DNA from: Fodinibacter sp963800505
GTDB taxonomy: Bacteria; Actinomycetota; Actinomycetes; Actinomycetales; Dermatophilaceae
Assembly (NCBI GenBank): GCA_963800505.1
Contig: CAWDBL010000009.1
Span: 62,001 to 126,000 of the forward strand
DNA: 64,000 nt
Direction of reading: 5' to 3'
The position numbers and the translations under genes are program-made. This document shows positions 1 to 6,697 of this stretch, piece by piece; positions within the stretch are counted from its first letter, which is position 1; every line of letters starts with the position of its first letter. Under the pieces are notes generated by a model, which worked only from the letters and a program-made list of their open reading frames with translations, made no database searches and was not told the origin of the DNA.

Positions 1-1
1 G

Positions 2-907
2 CGCGACGGGCGCGAGGTCGCCGTGAAGATCCAGTACCCCGGTGCGGCCGAGGCCCTGATGTCCGACCTCAACCAGATCTCGCGGGTGGCGCGGGTGGCC
101 GGGTCGTGGATGCCGGGCATCGACGTCAAGCCGATCATGGAGGAGCTCAAGGCGCGGATGAGCGAGGAGCTCGACTACCACCTCGAGGCGCGCCACCAGC
201 GGCACTTCGCCACCGCCTTCCGCGACGACGACGACGTGCTCGTGCCCGACGTGCTCGTCGACTCCCACCACGTGCTGGTCACCGAGTGGGTCGACGGCAC
301 CCCGCTGTCGCGGATCATCGCCGACGGCACCCAGGAGGAGCGCGACGAGGCCGCCACGCTCTACTTCGAGTTCCTGCTCCGCGGGCCGAACCGCGCCCAC
401 CTCCTGCACGCCGACCCGCACCCCGGCAACTTCCGGATCACCGACGACGGGCGGCTCGGGGTGCTCGACTTCGGGGCGGTCAACCGGCTGCCGCACGGGC
501 TGCCGATCTCACTGGGTCGGGTGCTCACCGAGGCACTCGCCGGTGACGCCGTCGCGCTGGAGGCCGTGCTGCGCGACGAGGGTTTCATCCGCACGGGCGT
601 CGACATCGACCCCGAGGCCCTGCTCATCTACCTGACGCCGCTCGTCGAGCCCCTGCTGCACGAGAAGTTCACCCCGACCCGCGAGTGGCTGCGCGGGGCG
701 GCCGCCACGCTGCAGGACCCCCGCCGGCCCCAGTTCCTCATCGGGCTCAAGCTCAACCTGCCGCCGGAGTACCTGCTCATCCACCGGGTCTGGCTCGGCG
801 GGATCGGGGTGCTCAGCCAGATCGGCGGCACCGTGCCGCTGCGCGAGATGGTCTGCGCCTACCTGCCCGGCATCGACGAGTCCCGGCTACCCCCTGCTCC
901 TGACTGA
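2..907 (+). CDS. ABC1/AarF-family kinase-like protein (5' truncated)
   Basis: The open frame is already running at the window edge, so the N-terminus is missing; 301 residues are visible. Early residues carry the VAVK lysine motif, followed by the ABC1 signature EELDYHLEARHQ, then HADPHPGN and VLDFG, the catalytic and metal-binding segments of the atypical ABC1 (UbiB/AarF) kinase fold. These proteins bind ATP and are linked in other organisms to isoprenoid-lipid or quinone metabolism; the substrate here is unknown. The gene is convergent with the small zinc-ribbon gene downstream. Its position two genes from whiB7 matches the place of the ABC1 gene Rv3197 beside whiB7 in mycobacteria. The family call is firm; the role is not. 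Confidence 0.85.
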   Translation, partial: RDGREVAVKIQYPGAAEALMSDLNQISRVARVAGSWMPGIDVKPIMEELKARMSEELDYHLEARHQRHFATAFRDDDDVLVPDVLVDSHHVLVTEWVDGTPLSRIIADGTQEERDEAATLYFEFLLRGPNRAHLLHADPHPGNFRITDDGRLGVLDFGAVNRLPHGLPISLGRVLTEALAGDAVALEAVLRDEGFIRTGVDIDPEALLIYLTPLVEPLLHEKFTPTREWLRGAAATLQDPRRPQFLIGLKLNLPPEYLLIHRVWLGGIGVLSQIGGTVPLREMVCAYLPGIDESRLPPAPD

Positions 908-915
908 GCCCCTGG

Positions 916-1134
916 TCACCACCAGGCGGAGTCGAGCTTGCCCTCGATGCTGCGCAGGTGGGTGCGGCTGCACGGGACGCAGGTCCACACGGCGCGGCCG
1001 TTCTCGGTGCCGCGCACCCAGGTGATCCGGGCCAGCGCGGCGGCATCCTCATCCGCCGGCGTCGTGCCGCACGTCGCGCACACCGGGCGTGGTTCGGGTG
1101 CCGCGTGGCCGGCATCCGTGCCCTGCCCGCCCAT
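916..1134 (-). CDS. small zinc-ribbon-like protein
   Basis: A 72-aa protein with two CxxC pairs, CATC near residue 19 and CVPC near residue 52, about 30 residues apart, which fits a zinc ribbon. It ends with an acidic/aromatic tail (LDSAWW). It begins 5 bp after the stop of the HhH-GPD gene on the same strand and is probably co-transcribed with it. Small proteins of this type occur widely in actinobacteria without an assigned function. A nucleic-acid-linked role is a guess from the neighbouring DNA glycosylase. Confidence 0.65.
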   Translation of the reverse strand: MGGQGTDAGHAAPEPRPVCATCGTTPADEDAAALARITWVRGTENGRAVWTCVPCSRTHLRSIEGKLDSAWW

Positions 1135-1139
1135 CGCGC

Positions 1140-1712
1140 TCAGGCCTCGCCGCGCGCCGCCGCCTTGGCGGCCTTCTTGAAGTCGCGCACCTTCTGCAGC
1201 GAGTCGGCGTCGACGACGTCGGCGACCGAGCGGTAGGACCCCTCCTCGGCGTAGGCACCGCAGGCCTCCGCCCAGCCCTCGGGGCGGATGCCGAGCTGCT
1301 TGCCGAGCAGCGCGGTGAAGATGCGCGCCTTCTGCTCGCCGAAGCCGGGCAGCGCCTTGAGCCGGTTCACGAGCTCGGCGCCGGTGGAGGCGTCGCTCCA
1401 GATGGCCGAGGCGTCACCGCCGTAGGTGTCGCGCACGACGGCGGCCAGCGCCTGGATGCGGGCGGCCATCGAGCGCCCGTAGCGGTGGATGGCCGGCGGC
1501 GTGGCGCACAGGTCGGCGAACGCCTCCGGGTCGGCCGTGGCGATCGCGCCGGGGTCGAGGGTGCCGAAGCGGTCGAGCACCTTGGCGGGGCCGGCGAAGG
1601 CCCGCTCCATCGGGAACTGCTGGTCGAGCAGCATGCCGGTGAGCAGGGCGAACGGGTCCTGCGACAGGATGCGGTCGGCCGTGGGGTCCTGGGCGATCGT
1701 CAGCGTGACCAT
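1140..1712 (-). CDS. HhH-GPD-type base-excision DNA repair protein
   Basis: A 190-aa protein of the HhH-GPD DNA glycosylase superfamily. It has an N-terminal TADRILSQDPFALLTGMLLDQQ helix region and a helix-hairpin-helix segment near LPGFGEQKARIF, the DNA-binding hairpin of the fold. Such enzymes remove damaged bases in base-excision repair. No iron-sulfur cysteine cluster is visible, so this is the short actinobacterial branch rather than Nth or MutY. The start was set at the ATG of MVTLTIAQ because a TACCCT -10 box lies exactly 6 bases upstream; longer in-frame readings would begin inside or before that promoter. It precedes the zinc-ribbon gene. Confidence 0.8.
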   Translation of the reverse strand: MVTLTIAQDPTADRILSQDPFALLTGMLLDQQFPMERAFAGPAKVLDRFGTLDPGAIATADPEAFADLCATPPAIHRYGRSMAARIQALAAVVRDTYGGDASAIWSDASTGAELVNRLKALPGFGEQKARIFTALLGKQLGIRPEGWAEACGAYAEEGSYRSVADVVDADSLQKVRDFKKAAKAAARGEA

Positions 1713-1718
1713 GGCCTC

Positions 1719-1724
1719 AGGGTA
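1719..1724 (-). promoter_or_regulatory. leaderless -10 box for the HhH-GPD gene
   Basis: On the minus strand the sequence reads TACCCT, then 6 bases (gaggcc), then ATG. A TANNNT box at this distance places transcription start at or beside the start codon, so the mRNA is probably leaderless. No Shine-Dalgarno sequence precedes this ATG. Confidence 0.6.
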
Positions 1725-1800
1725 GCCAGCAGGCTCGCCGCGACGGCACGCCACACGTCGCGCTCGCGCAACGCGGGCGGCGCCACGGGCTGGTGAGACG

Positions 1801-1833
1801 GCACCGCCCCCGACGCCACGTCGGGGGCGGTGC
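1801..1833 (-). terminator. hairpin terminator after whiB7 and the 43-aa gene
   Basis: A perfect 14-bp stem, GCACCGCCCCCGAC paired with its complement, has a 5-base loop (1815-1819). It lies 19 bp past the stop of the 43-aa gene and before the HhH-GPD promoter. There is no long T-run, so it would be a GC-type or intrinsic-like terminator. It separates two minus-strand transcription units. Confidence 0.65.
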
Positions 1834-1851
1834 GCTGGTCAGGCGCGGGTC

Positions 1852-1983
1852 TCATCGCACGATGGCGTGGACACTGGCCCGGATCTGCTCGCGCTGCGCC
1901 TGCGCCTGCACCTTGCGCTGGGCGTCGTGGACGCGGCGCTGGTGCATGGTGCGGCGGATCTCGTGCATCCGCTTCGTGTACAT
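1852..1983 (-). CDS. 43-aa basic helical protein downstream of whiB7
   Basis: A 43-residue protein beginning MYTKRMHEIRRTMHQ and ending in a stop before a strong hairpin. It has a good ribosome site (AAGGAG, 6 bases before ATG). The composition is basic and rich in R, Q, H and A (HDAQRKVQAQAQ), predicting one continuous amphipathic helix. It starts 45 bp after the whiB7 stop with no promoter apparent between them, so it is likely on the whiB7 transcript and induced with it. I do not recognise a family. It may be nucleic-acid- or ribosome-binding, but that rests only on charge. Confidence 0.55.
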   Translation of the reverse strand: MYTKRMHEIRRTMHQRRVHDAQRKVQAQAQREQIRASVHAIVR

Positions 1984-2028
1984 GGTGCTCTCCTTGGAAC
2001 GTGGTCTGGTGGTGTTCGGTTGGGATGC

Positions 2029-2316
2029 CTACGCGGCGACCTCGGTCTTGCGGGGCCGGCCACGGGGGCGCTTGCGGGCGACGATCTCGCCCTGGACGAA
2101 GAGCTCGCCGCCCCAGACGCCCCACGGCTCGCGCCGGTGGAGGGCACCCGAGAGGCACTGCGCACGTGCCGGGCACGTGCCGCAGAGGGCCTTGGCGAAC
2201 TCGACACCATCGGGGGTGTCGGCGAACCACAGCTCGGCGTCGTTCTCGCGGCAGGGAATGCCCTCGCCGGTCGTCACGGACGTCTCGTGCAGGTCGAGGA
2301 GCTGGGTCAGCTGCAT
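2029..2316 (-). CDS. whiB7: WhiB7-type transcriptional regulator
   Basis: A 95-aa WhiB-family iron-sulfur regulator. Four cysteines in a C-Xn-CxxCxxxxxC arrangement (IPCREN, ALCGTCPARAQCL) hold a [4Fe-4S] cluster, followed by the GVWGGE turn that binds the sigma factor. The C-terminal RPRGRPRK is an AT-hook, the hallmark of the WhiB7 subclass. WhiB7 activates intrinsic resistance genes together with the primary sigma factor when translation is inhibited. The start is at MQLTQLLDL because AAGGAGGT lies 8 bases upstream; an upstream in-frame extension has no ribosome site. The long leader (2317-2859) carries an attenuator. The neighbouring ABC1 and uvrD2 genes match the mycobacterial whiB7 locus. 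Confidence 0.92.
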   Translation of the reverse strand: MQLTQLLDLHETSVTTGEGIPCRENDAELWFADTPDGVEFAKALCGTCPARAQCLSGALHRREPWGVWGGELFVQGEIVARKRPRGRPRKTEVAA

Positions 2317-2490
2317 CGGGTTGTCACCTCCTTGCTCGGCGCGCCCGGTGGGGCGCTCTGTCGTCTCGGTGCGCCGGGTGTGGCGCGTGGTACTCGGTGG
2401 GCGGTCGGTGTGGGACCGCTGGGTGGTGGTCGTCATCTCGGTGGCCTCGGTGGGTGTGGTTCGGGTCTGGTGGTCTGGCGGCGGGTACGA

Positions 2491-2526
2491 GAAAGGCCGC
2501 GGATCCCGGTGTCGGGATCCGCGGCC
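2491..2526 (-). terminator. attenuator terminator in the whiB7 leader
   Basis: A perfect 14-bp stem GGCCGCGGATCCCG/CGGGATCCGCGGCC (2495-2508 with 2513-2526) has a 4-base loop. On the minus strand it is followed by TTTC. It lies about 180 nt upstream of the whiB7 start and just after the leader ORF stop. An intrinsic terminator between a promoter and whiB7 is expected to abort transcription unless antiterminated. Confidence 0.75.
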
Positions 2527-2570
2527 TCGAGGTGACCTGTCGAGCTGTCAGACAGGTGGTGCCTCGAGGC
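2523..2570 (-). promoter_or_regulatory. competing stem upstream of the whiB7 terminator
   Basis: In the RNA, the last codons of the leader ORF (2551-2570: GCCTCGAGG then ACCTGTC) can pair with the segment 2523-2541 (GACAGGT then CCTCGAGGC), giving about 16 base pairs with a small internal loop. The 3' arm overlaps the first three bases of the terminator stem, and the leader stop codon (2548-2550) lies in the loop. A ribosome finishing or stalling on the leader ORF would change which structure forms. The polarity of control is inferred, not shown. Confidence 0.55.
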
Positions 2571-2793
2571 GTGGATACACGACTCCCGTGAGCGGGGCGA
2601 TGGCGTCGACGCCGGCGGTGCGCAGGTCACCGACGAAGAGGTCGTGACCATTGCTGACACCGGCGAAGGGCACAGTGCGCCCCTGCACGGAGCGGAAGGT
2701 GGCTGCGTGAGCGGTGTTGGCGCCGCGCCAGGGACGCGTGCAGATATCGCCGGCAGTGCTCATCGCCATCTCCTGCTTCATCGTCGTCTCCAT
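2548..2793 (-). CDS. leader ORF of whiB7 (81 codons)
   Basis: An 81-codon ORF between the predicted whiB7 promoter and the attenuator. The chosen ATG (METTMKQEM) has GAGGAGGGT 8 bases upstream; a second ATG at MSTAGD has AGGAG, and a GTG at 2847 is possible. The product matches no family I know and has no membrane segment. Its final codons, RLEAPPV then stop, form one arm of the stem that competes with the terminator, so the act of translating it is probably the function. Known whiB7 leaders contain upstream ORFs with attenuators; this one seems long, and a stable product cannot be excluded. Confidence 0.5.
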   Translation of the reverse strand: METTMKQEMAMSTAGDICTRPWRGANTAHAATFRSVQGRTVPFAGVSNGHDLFVGDLRTAGVDAIAPLTGVVYPRLEAPPV

Positions 2794-2865
2794 GGGGCCA
2801 ACCCTCCTCACCCTGTCTCGCTGCTGCCGCGGACCCGAGCGGGCCACGCGTGATGTTGTTCGATC

Positions 2866-2905
2866 AGGTTAGGGGAGCCTCCGCGCGCCCGGCAACGGGA
2901 TTATT
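2866..2905 (-). promoter_or_regulatory. WhiB7-type promoter for the whiB7 leader
   Basis: Minus-strand -35 TTGCCG (2890-2895) and -10 TAACCT (2866-2871) are separated by 18 bp. An AT-rich block, AATAAT (2900-2905), lies 4 bases upstream of the -35. WhiB7-activated promoters are known for an AT-rich element just upstream of the -35 that is read by the AT-hook, so autoactivation is likely. Predicted transcription start is near 2859, giving a leader of about 540 nt. Confidence 0.6.
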
Positions 2906-2959
2906 CGCTTGATTTGTGGAGAAACTCGTCCCTTTGGCGAGTCCCGTTGCCGCACAGCG

Positions 2960-5080
2960 TCATTCGTCGGCAGAAAAATTCTGGATCAGCTCGAGGACGT
3001 CGGTGCCGTAGCGCTCGAGCTTCGCCGGCCCCACCCCGTTGATCCGGGCCAGTGCACCGACGTCGGCGGGCACCCGCTCGGCGATCGCCGTGAGGGTGGC
3101 GTCGGTGAACACGACGAAGGCCGGCACGTCGGCCGCTCGCGCCTGCTCGAGCCGCCACTCGCGCAGGGCCTCGAAGAGCCGCTCGTCCATCGTGGGCGGG
3201 CAGGCGGCACACCGGCCGATGGTGCGCTCCCTGGCCGTGCCGAGGTCCGCGCCGCACGAGCGGCAGGTGGTGCGCACCGGGGTGGCCGCCTTCCCGCCCC
3301 CACCCGCCCTGCGGCTGCGCTTGGGCTGCGAGCGGGCGGCGTCGCCCAGCACGGCGGCGGTGCCGTCGAGGAACCGGGACGGGCGCCGGGTGGCGCGGGC
3401 ACCGGGGGTACGGGCCACGGCGTACGACATCACCAGTCGCTCGCGCGCCCGGGTGACCCCGACGTAGAGCAGCCGGCGCTCCTCCTCGATGGCCTGCGGG
3501 GTGTCGGCCATCGTGATGGGCAGCAGGCCGTCGGAGCAGCCGACGAGGAAGACGGTGTCCCACTCCAGGCCCTTGGCCGCGTGGAACGAGGCCAGCGTGA
3601 CGCCGTTGACCGTGGGGGCGTGCTGGGCCGAGGCGCGCTCCTCGAGCTCGCGGACCAGGGCGGGCAACCGGGCGTCGGGGTCGAGGGCGTGCAGGTCGTC
3701 GGCCAGCGACGCCAGGGCGCTGAGCGACTCCCACCGCTCACGGGCGGCACCCCCGCTGGTGGGCGCCTGCCGGCTCCAGCCGGCGCCGAGCAGCACGTCG
3801 CGGGCGAGGTCGGGCAGCGGCACGGAGCCGTCGTCGGAGCGGGCCGCCCCGCGCATCAGCACGATGGCGTCGCGGACCTCCTTGCGCGAGAAGAACCGCT
3901 CACCGCCGCGCACGAGGTAGGGGATGCCGCGCTCGGCCAGGGCCGACTCGAACGACTCGCTCTGGCCGTTGGTGCGGAAGAGCACCGCCACCTCGGACGG
4001 CGGGTGCCCGGCCTCGACGAGGGCGGCGATGCGGGCGGCGACGGTGGCCGCCTCGTCGGGGTCGTTGTCGGCGACGAGCAGCTCGGGGGTGGGGCCGTCG
4101 GGCCGCTGGGCCCGCAGCTCGACCGAGCCCGAGCGGCGCTGGCCGCCGGGGCCACGCAGCACGAGGTTGGCCAGGCCCACGACCTGCGGCGTCGAGCGGT
4201 AGTTGCGCACCAGCTCGACGGTGCGGGCGTCGGGATGCCGGGCGCGGAACCCGAGCAGGTGCTCGGGCGAGGCGCCGGTGAACGAGTAGATGGTCTGCGC
4301 CGGGTCGCCGACGACGCAGAGGTCCTTGCGCTCCCCCAGCCACAGCTCGAGCAGGGTCTGCTGCAGCCGGTTGACGTCCTGGTACTCGTCGACGACGAAG
4401 TGCCGGTACTGGCCGCGAACCGCCCGGGCGACCTCCTCGTGCTCACGCAGGATGCCGACCATCAGCAGCAGCACGTCCTCGAAGTCGATGACGCCGCGCT
4501 CGGTCTTGACCTCCTCGTAGGCGGCGACCAGGCGGGCCATGGCCGTGGCGTCGAGGCCCGCGGGCGGCTCGCGGCGCTGGGCCGTGGCCGCGGCGGCATA
4601 CGACTCGGGGGTGAGCAGCGAGACCTTCGACCACTCGATCTCGGAGGCGAGGTCGCGGATGCCGGCGCTGTCGAGCCGCAGCCGGAGCCGGCCACCGGCC
4701 TCGGCGACGGCGCTGGCCTTGTGCGGCATGACCTCGGGCGACGCGCCACCGACGGCCTGGGGCCAGAAGTAGTGCAGCTGGCGCAGCGAGGCGGCGTGGA
4801 AGGTTCGCGCCTGCACCCCGCCGACGCCGAGGTCGCGAAGCCGGGTGCGCATCTCGCCGGCGGCCCGGGCGGTGAAGGTGACGGCCAGGACCCGCTGCGG
4901 CTGGTAGACGCCGGAGAGCACCCCGTAGGCGATGCGGTGGGTGATCGCCCGGGTCTTGCCGGTGCCAGCGCCGGCCAGCACGCACATCGGGCCGCTGGGG
5001 TGCGCCGCGACCTCGCGCTGCTCGGGGTCGAGGGCGTCGAGCACCGCGTCGGCTCCGGGGTGCACGGGCAGGGTGGTCAT
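2960..5080 (-). CDS. uvrD2: ATP-dependent DNA helicase UvrD2
   Basis: A 706-aa superfamily 1A helicase. Walker A GAGTGKT is at residues 37-43, motif II is VDEYQDV, motif III is VGDPAQTIYSFTGAS, motif V is VTLASFHAAKGLEWD, and motif VI is VGVTRARERL. After the helicase core comes a CxxC-X14-CxxC tetracysteine motif (CRSC, CAAC) and a C-terminal HRDC domain ending INGVGPAKLERYG. That helicase-tetracysteine-HRDC layout defines actinobacterial UvrD2. The enzyme unwinds 3'-tailed DNA in repair and replication restart. The start is fixed by a TAGGAT box 7 bases upstream. It is divergent from mycoredoxin, as in mycobacteria. Confidence 0.92.
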   Translation of the reverse strand: MTTLPVHPGADAVLDALDPEQREVAAHPSGPMCVLAGAGTGKTRAITHRIAYGVLSGVYQPQRVLAVTFTARAAGEMRTRLRDLGVGGVQARTFHAASLRQLHYFWPQAVGGASPEVMPHKASAVAEAGGRLRLRLDSAGIRDLASEIEWSKVSLLTPESYAAAATAQRREPPAGLDATAMARLVAAYEEVKTERGVIDFEDVLLLMVGILREHEEVARAVRGQYRHFVVDEYQDVNRLQQTLLELWLGERKDLCVVGDPAQTIYSFTGASPEHLLGFRARHPDARTVELVRNYRSTPQVVGLANLVLRGPGGQRRSGSVELRAQRPDGPTPELLVADNDPDEAATVAARIAALVEAGHPPSEVAVLFRTNGQSESFESALAERGIPYLVRGGERFFSRKEVRDAIVLMRGAARSDDGSVPLPDLARDVLLGAGWSRQAPTSGGAARERWESLSALASLADDLHALDPDARLPALVRELEERASAQHAPTVNGVTLASFHAAKGLEWDTVFLVGCSDGLLPITMADTPQAIEEERRLLYVGVTRARERLVMSYAVARTPGARATRRPSRFLDGTAAVLGDAARSQPKRSRRAGGGGKAATPVRTTCRSCGADLGTARERTIGRCAACPPTMDERLFEALREWRLEQARAADVPAFVVFTDATLTAIAERVPADVGALARINGVGPAKLERYGTDVLELIQNFSADE

Positions 5081-5087
5081 CGCGACG

Positions 5088-5093
5088 ATCCTA
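5088..5093 (-). promoter_or_regulatory. leaderless -10 box for uvrD2
   Basis: Minus strand TAGGAT, 7 bases (cgtcgcg), ATG. The spacing implies a transcript that begins at or next to the start codon; no Shine-Dalgarno sequence is present. Confidence 0.6.
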
Positions 5094-5247
5094 GGTGTCG
5101 GTGGTGACGTTGCCGGACGCCAGCGGCCGGCCTGTGGACGGAGCGCGGCCCGGGCATCCGCCGGCCGAGCCGGGTCGCATGCCGGGGAAGCAACTCCGCG
5201 GCCCGCGCGTTCACCCCCGCGAGTCCCCGACCAGATCAGGAGCCACC

Positions 5248-5523
5248 ATGTCCGCCGCCGAGACCACCGGCCAGACGCTGCCCGAGCCCGGCACCGTCAC
5301 GATGTTCACGACGACCTGGTGTGGCTACTGCCGCCGGCTGAAGTCGCAGATGGAGCGCGAGGGCATCGGCTTCACCGAGGTCGACATCGAGCGCGAGCCC
5401 GGCACGGCGGAGTTCGTGATGTCGGTCAACAGCGGCAACCAGACGGTGCCCACGCTGCTCTTCCCCGACGGCTCGGCCGCCACCAACCCCTCGATCGCCG
5501 AGGTCCGCGACCGGCTGAGCTGA
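5248..5523 (+). CDS. mrx1: mycoredoxin (glutaredoxin-like)
   Basis: A 91-aa glutaredoxin-fold protein with the active site TTWCGYCRRLK; CGYC is the mycoredoxin motif. The cis-proline segment TVPTLLFPDG follows, and the family usually has about 80-90 residues. Mycoredoxins reduce mixed disulfides between proteins and mycothiol in the cytoplasm. The start ATG follows AGGAG by 6 bases. An upstream in-frame extension back to 5095 has no ribosome site and low-complexity sequence, so it was excluded. Location beside uvrD2 and nudC matches the mycobacterial order. Confidence 0.9.
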   Translation: MSAAETTGQTLPEPGTVTMFTTTWCGYCRRLKSQMEREGIGFTEVDIEREPGTAEFVMSVNSGNQTVPTLLFPDGSAATNPSIAEVRDRLS

Positions 5524-5530
5524 CCTCCCC

Positions 5531-5640
5531 GAGTTGGGTGCTCAGGTGGCTGCCGGGGCAACCGTCTCAGCACCCAACTCGAGCTCTTCCCGGAGTTGGG
5601 TGCTCAGGTGGCTGCCGGGGCGACCGTCTCAGCACCCAAG
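5531..5640. repeat. tandem pair of palindromic units between mrx1 and nudC
   Basis: Two near-identical units of about 50 bp begin at 5531 and 5593 (62-bp period). In the first, GAGTTGGGTGCT at the left end is complementary to AGCACCCAACTC at the right end, with a 26-base interior; the second lacks the last few bases of the right arm. They fill the gap between convergent genes, so a bidirectional terminator or an extragenic palindromic repeat is likely. Confidence 0.8.
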
Positions 5641-5650
5641 GGGTGAAGGC

Positions 5651-6625
5651 TCAGCGGAGGGGGAGCTCCGGCGCGTCCAGCGGGCCGCCGAACCAGTGCT
5701 CGATGATCCGCCGGGAGATCGAGATGCGCCCGGACACCACCACCGACCCGTCGGCGATCGCCGCGACGAGCTCGTCGCGGGTGAACCACCGGGCGGCCTC
5801 GATCTCCTCCGCCTGGAGCCGAAGGTCGGTGCCCTGCGCCCGAGCCGTGAAGCCGAGCATCAGTGAGGACGGGAACGGCCAGGGCTGGTCACCCAGGTAG
5901 GTGACGTCGGTGACCTCGATGCCGACCTCCTCGGCCACCTCGCGGGCCACGGCGGCGGCCAGGCTCTCGCCGGGCTCCACGAAGCCGGCGAGCACCGACA
6001 TCCCGTTCCCGCGAAAGCCCTTGCCGCGAGCCAGCAGGATGCGGTCGTCGGCGTCGACGACCGCCATGATCACGGCCATGTCGGTGCGGGGGTAGTGCTC
6101 GCTGCCGTCGGCCGGGCAGCGGCGGATCCAGCCGGCCAGCACCGGGTCGGTCGCCGCCCCGCAACGCGGGCAGTGCCCGTGGGTGCGGTGCCAGTTGGCC
6201 AGGGCGAGGGTCGTCGCGAACGCCGAGGCGCTCAGGTCGTCGAGGTCGGCACCGGCCTGTCGCAGCGTGCGCCACGCGGGTTCGTCACCGACACCGGCCT
6301 CGTCCGTGGCGGAGGCGTCGACAGCAACCGCGACGGCATCCGCGAGGTCGTCGGCGACCACGCCGACGTGCGCCGTGCCGTCCGCCTCCCCGAGGAAGAG
6401 GGCCAGCCGGCCGGCATCCGCGGGCTCCGGCGGCGTGAGGAGTGCTGCCCGGCCGTCGCCGGCCGGCTGCACGGCGACCCGGTCGCCCACGAGGCGCAGC
6501 ACCCGGGTGCGGGGGTCGGCCAGCAGCCGGGTCAGCAGGGCCGGGTCGGTGCGCAGGTCACCGCGCCGGTCGAGCACCGAGGTGCTCAGGGCCAGACCGG
6601 GCAGGGTCACGTCGGCGGCAGGCAC
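5651..6625 (-). CDS. nudC: NAD(H)/deNADding pyrophosphatase NudC
   Basis: A 324-aa Nudix hydrolase. The zinc-finger segment HCPRCGAATDP with a third cysteine (RRCPADG) precedes the catalytic domain; the fourth canonical zinc cysteine is not evident. The Nudix box runs from GFVEPGES through REVAEEVGI. The NADH-specificity motif follows as DQPWPFPSS, with D in place of the usual S. NudC hydrolyses NAD(H) to NMN and AMP and can remove NAD caps from RNA. The GTG start is set by a TAGGCT box 7 bases upstream; the frame stays open far upstream but that region belongs to divergent and overlapping genes. Confidence 0.9.
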   Translation of the reverse strand: MPAADVTLPGLALSTSVLDRRGDLRTDPALLTRLLADPRTRVLRLVGDRVAVQPAGDGRAALLTPPEPADAGRLALFLGEADGTAHVGVVADDLADAVAVAVDASATDEAGVGDEPAWRTLRQAGADLDDLSASAFATTLALANWHRTHGHCPRCGAATDPVLAGWIRRCPADGSEHYPRTDMAVIMAVVDADDRILLARGKGFRGNGMSVLAGFVEPGESLAAAVAREVAEEVGIEVTDVTYLGDQPWPFPSSLMLGFTARAQGTDLRLQAEEIEAARWFTRDELVAAIADGSVVVSGRISISRRIIEHWFGGPLDAPELPLR

Positions 6626-6632
6626 GCGGCAC

Positions 6633-6638
6633 AGCCTA
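6633..6638 (-). promoter_or_regulatory. leaderless -10 box for nudC
   Basis: Minus strand TAGGCT, 7 bases (gtgccgc), GTG. It decides the nudC start codon and lies back-to-back with the promoter of the divergent phosphotransferase. Confidence 0.6.
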
Positions 6639-6685
6639 GGGGCCACACCGCGGGCGGCCTCCCCGACGATCGGGCGCACACGGCA

Positions 6686-6691
6686 TACCGT
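6686..6691 (+). promoter_or_regulatory. leaderless -10 box for the phosphotransferase gene
   Basis: TACCGT, 6 bases (tgggcc), GTG. It decides the start codon at 6698; the two divergent -10 boxes are under 50 bp apart, so their RNA polymerases may interfere. Confidence 0.55.
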
Positions 6692-6697
6692 TGGGCC

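Noticed and set aside
2909..5107. Long plus-strand frame opposite uvrD2 (732 codons)
   Set aside because: A high-GC mirror frame of a real gene; no recognisable domain, ribosome site or family.
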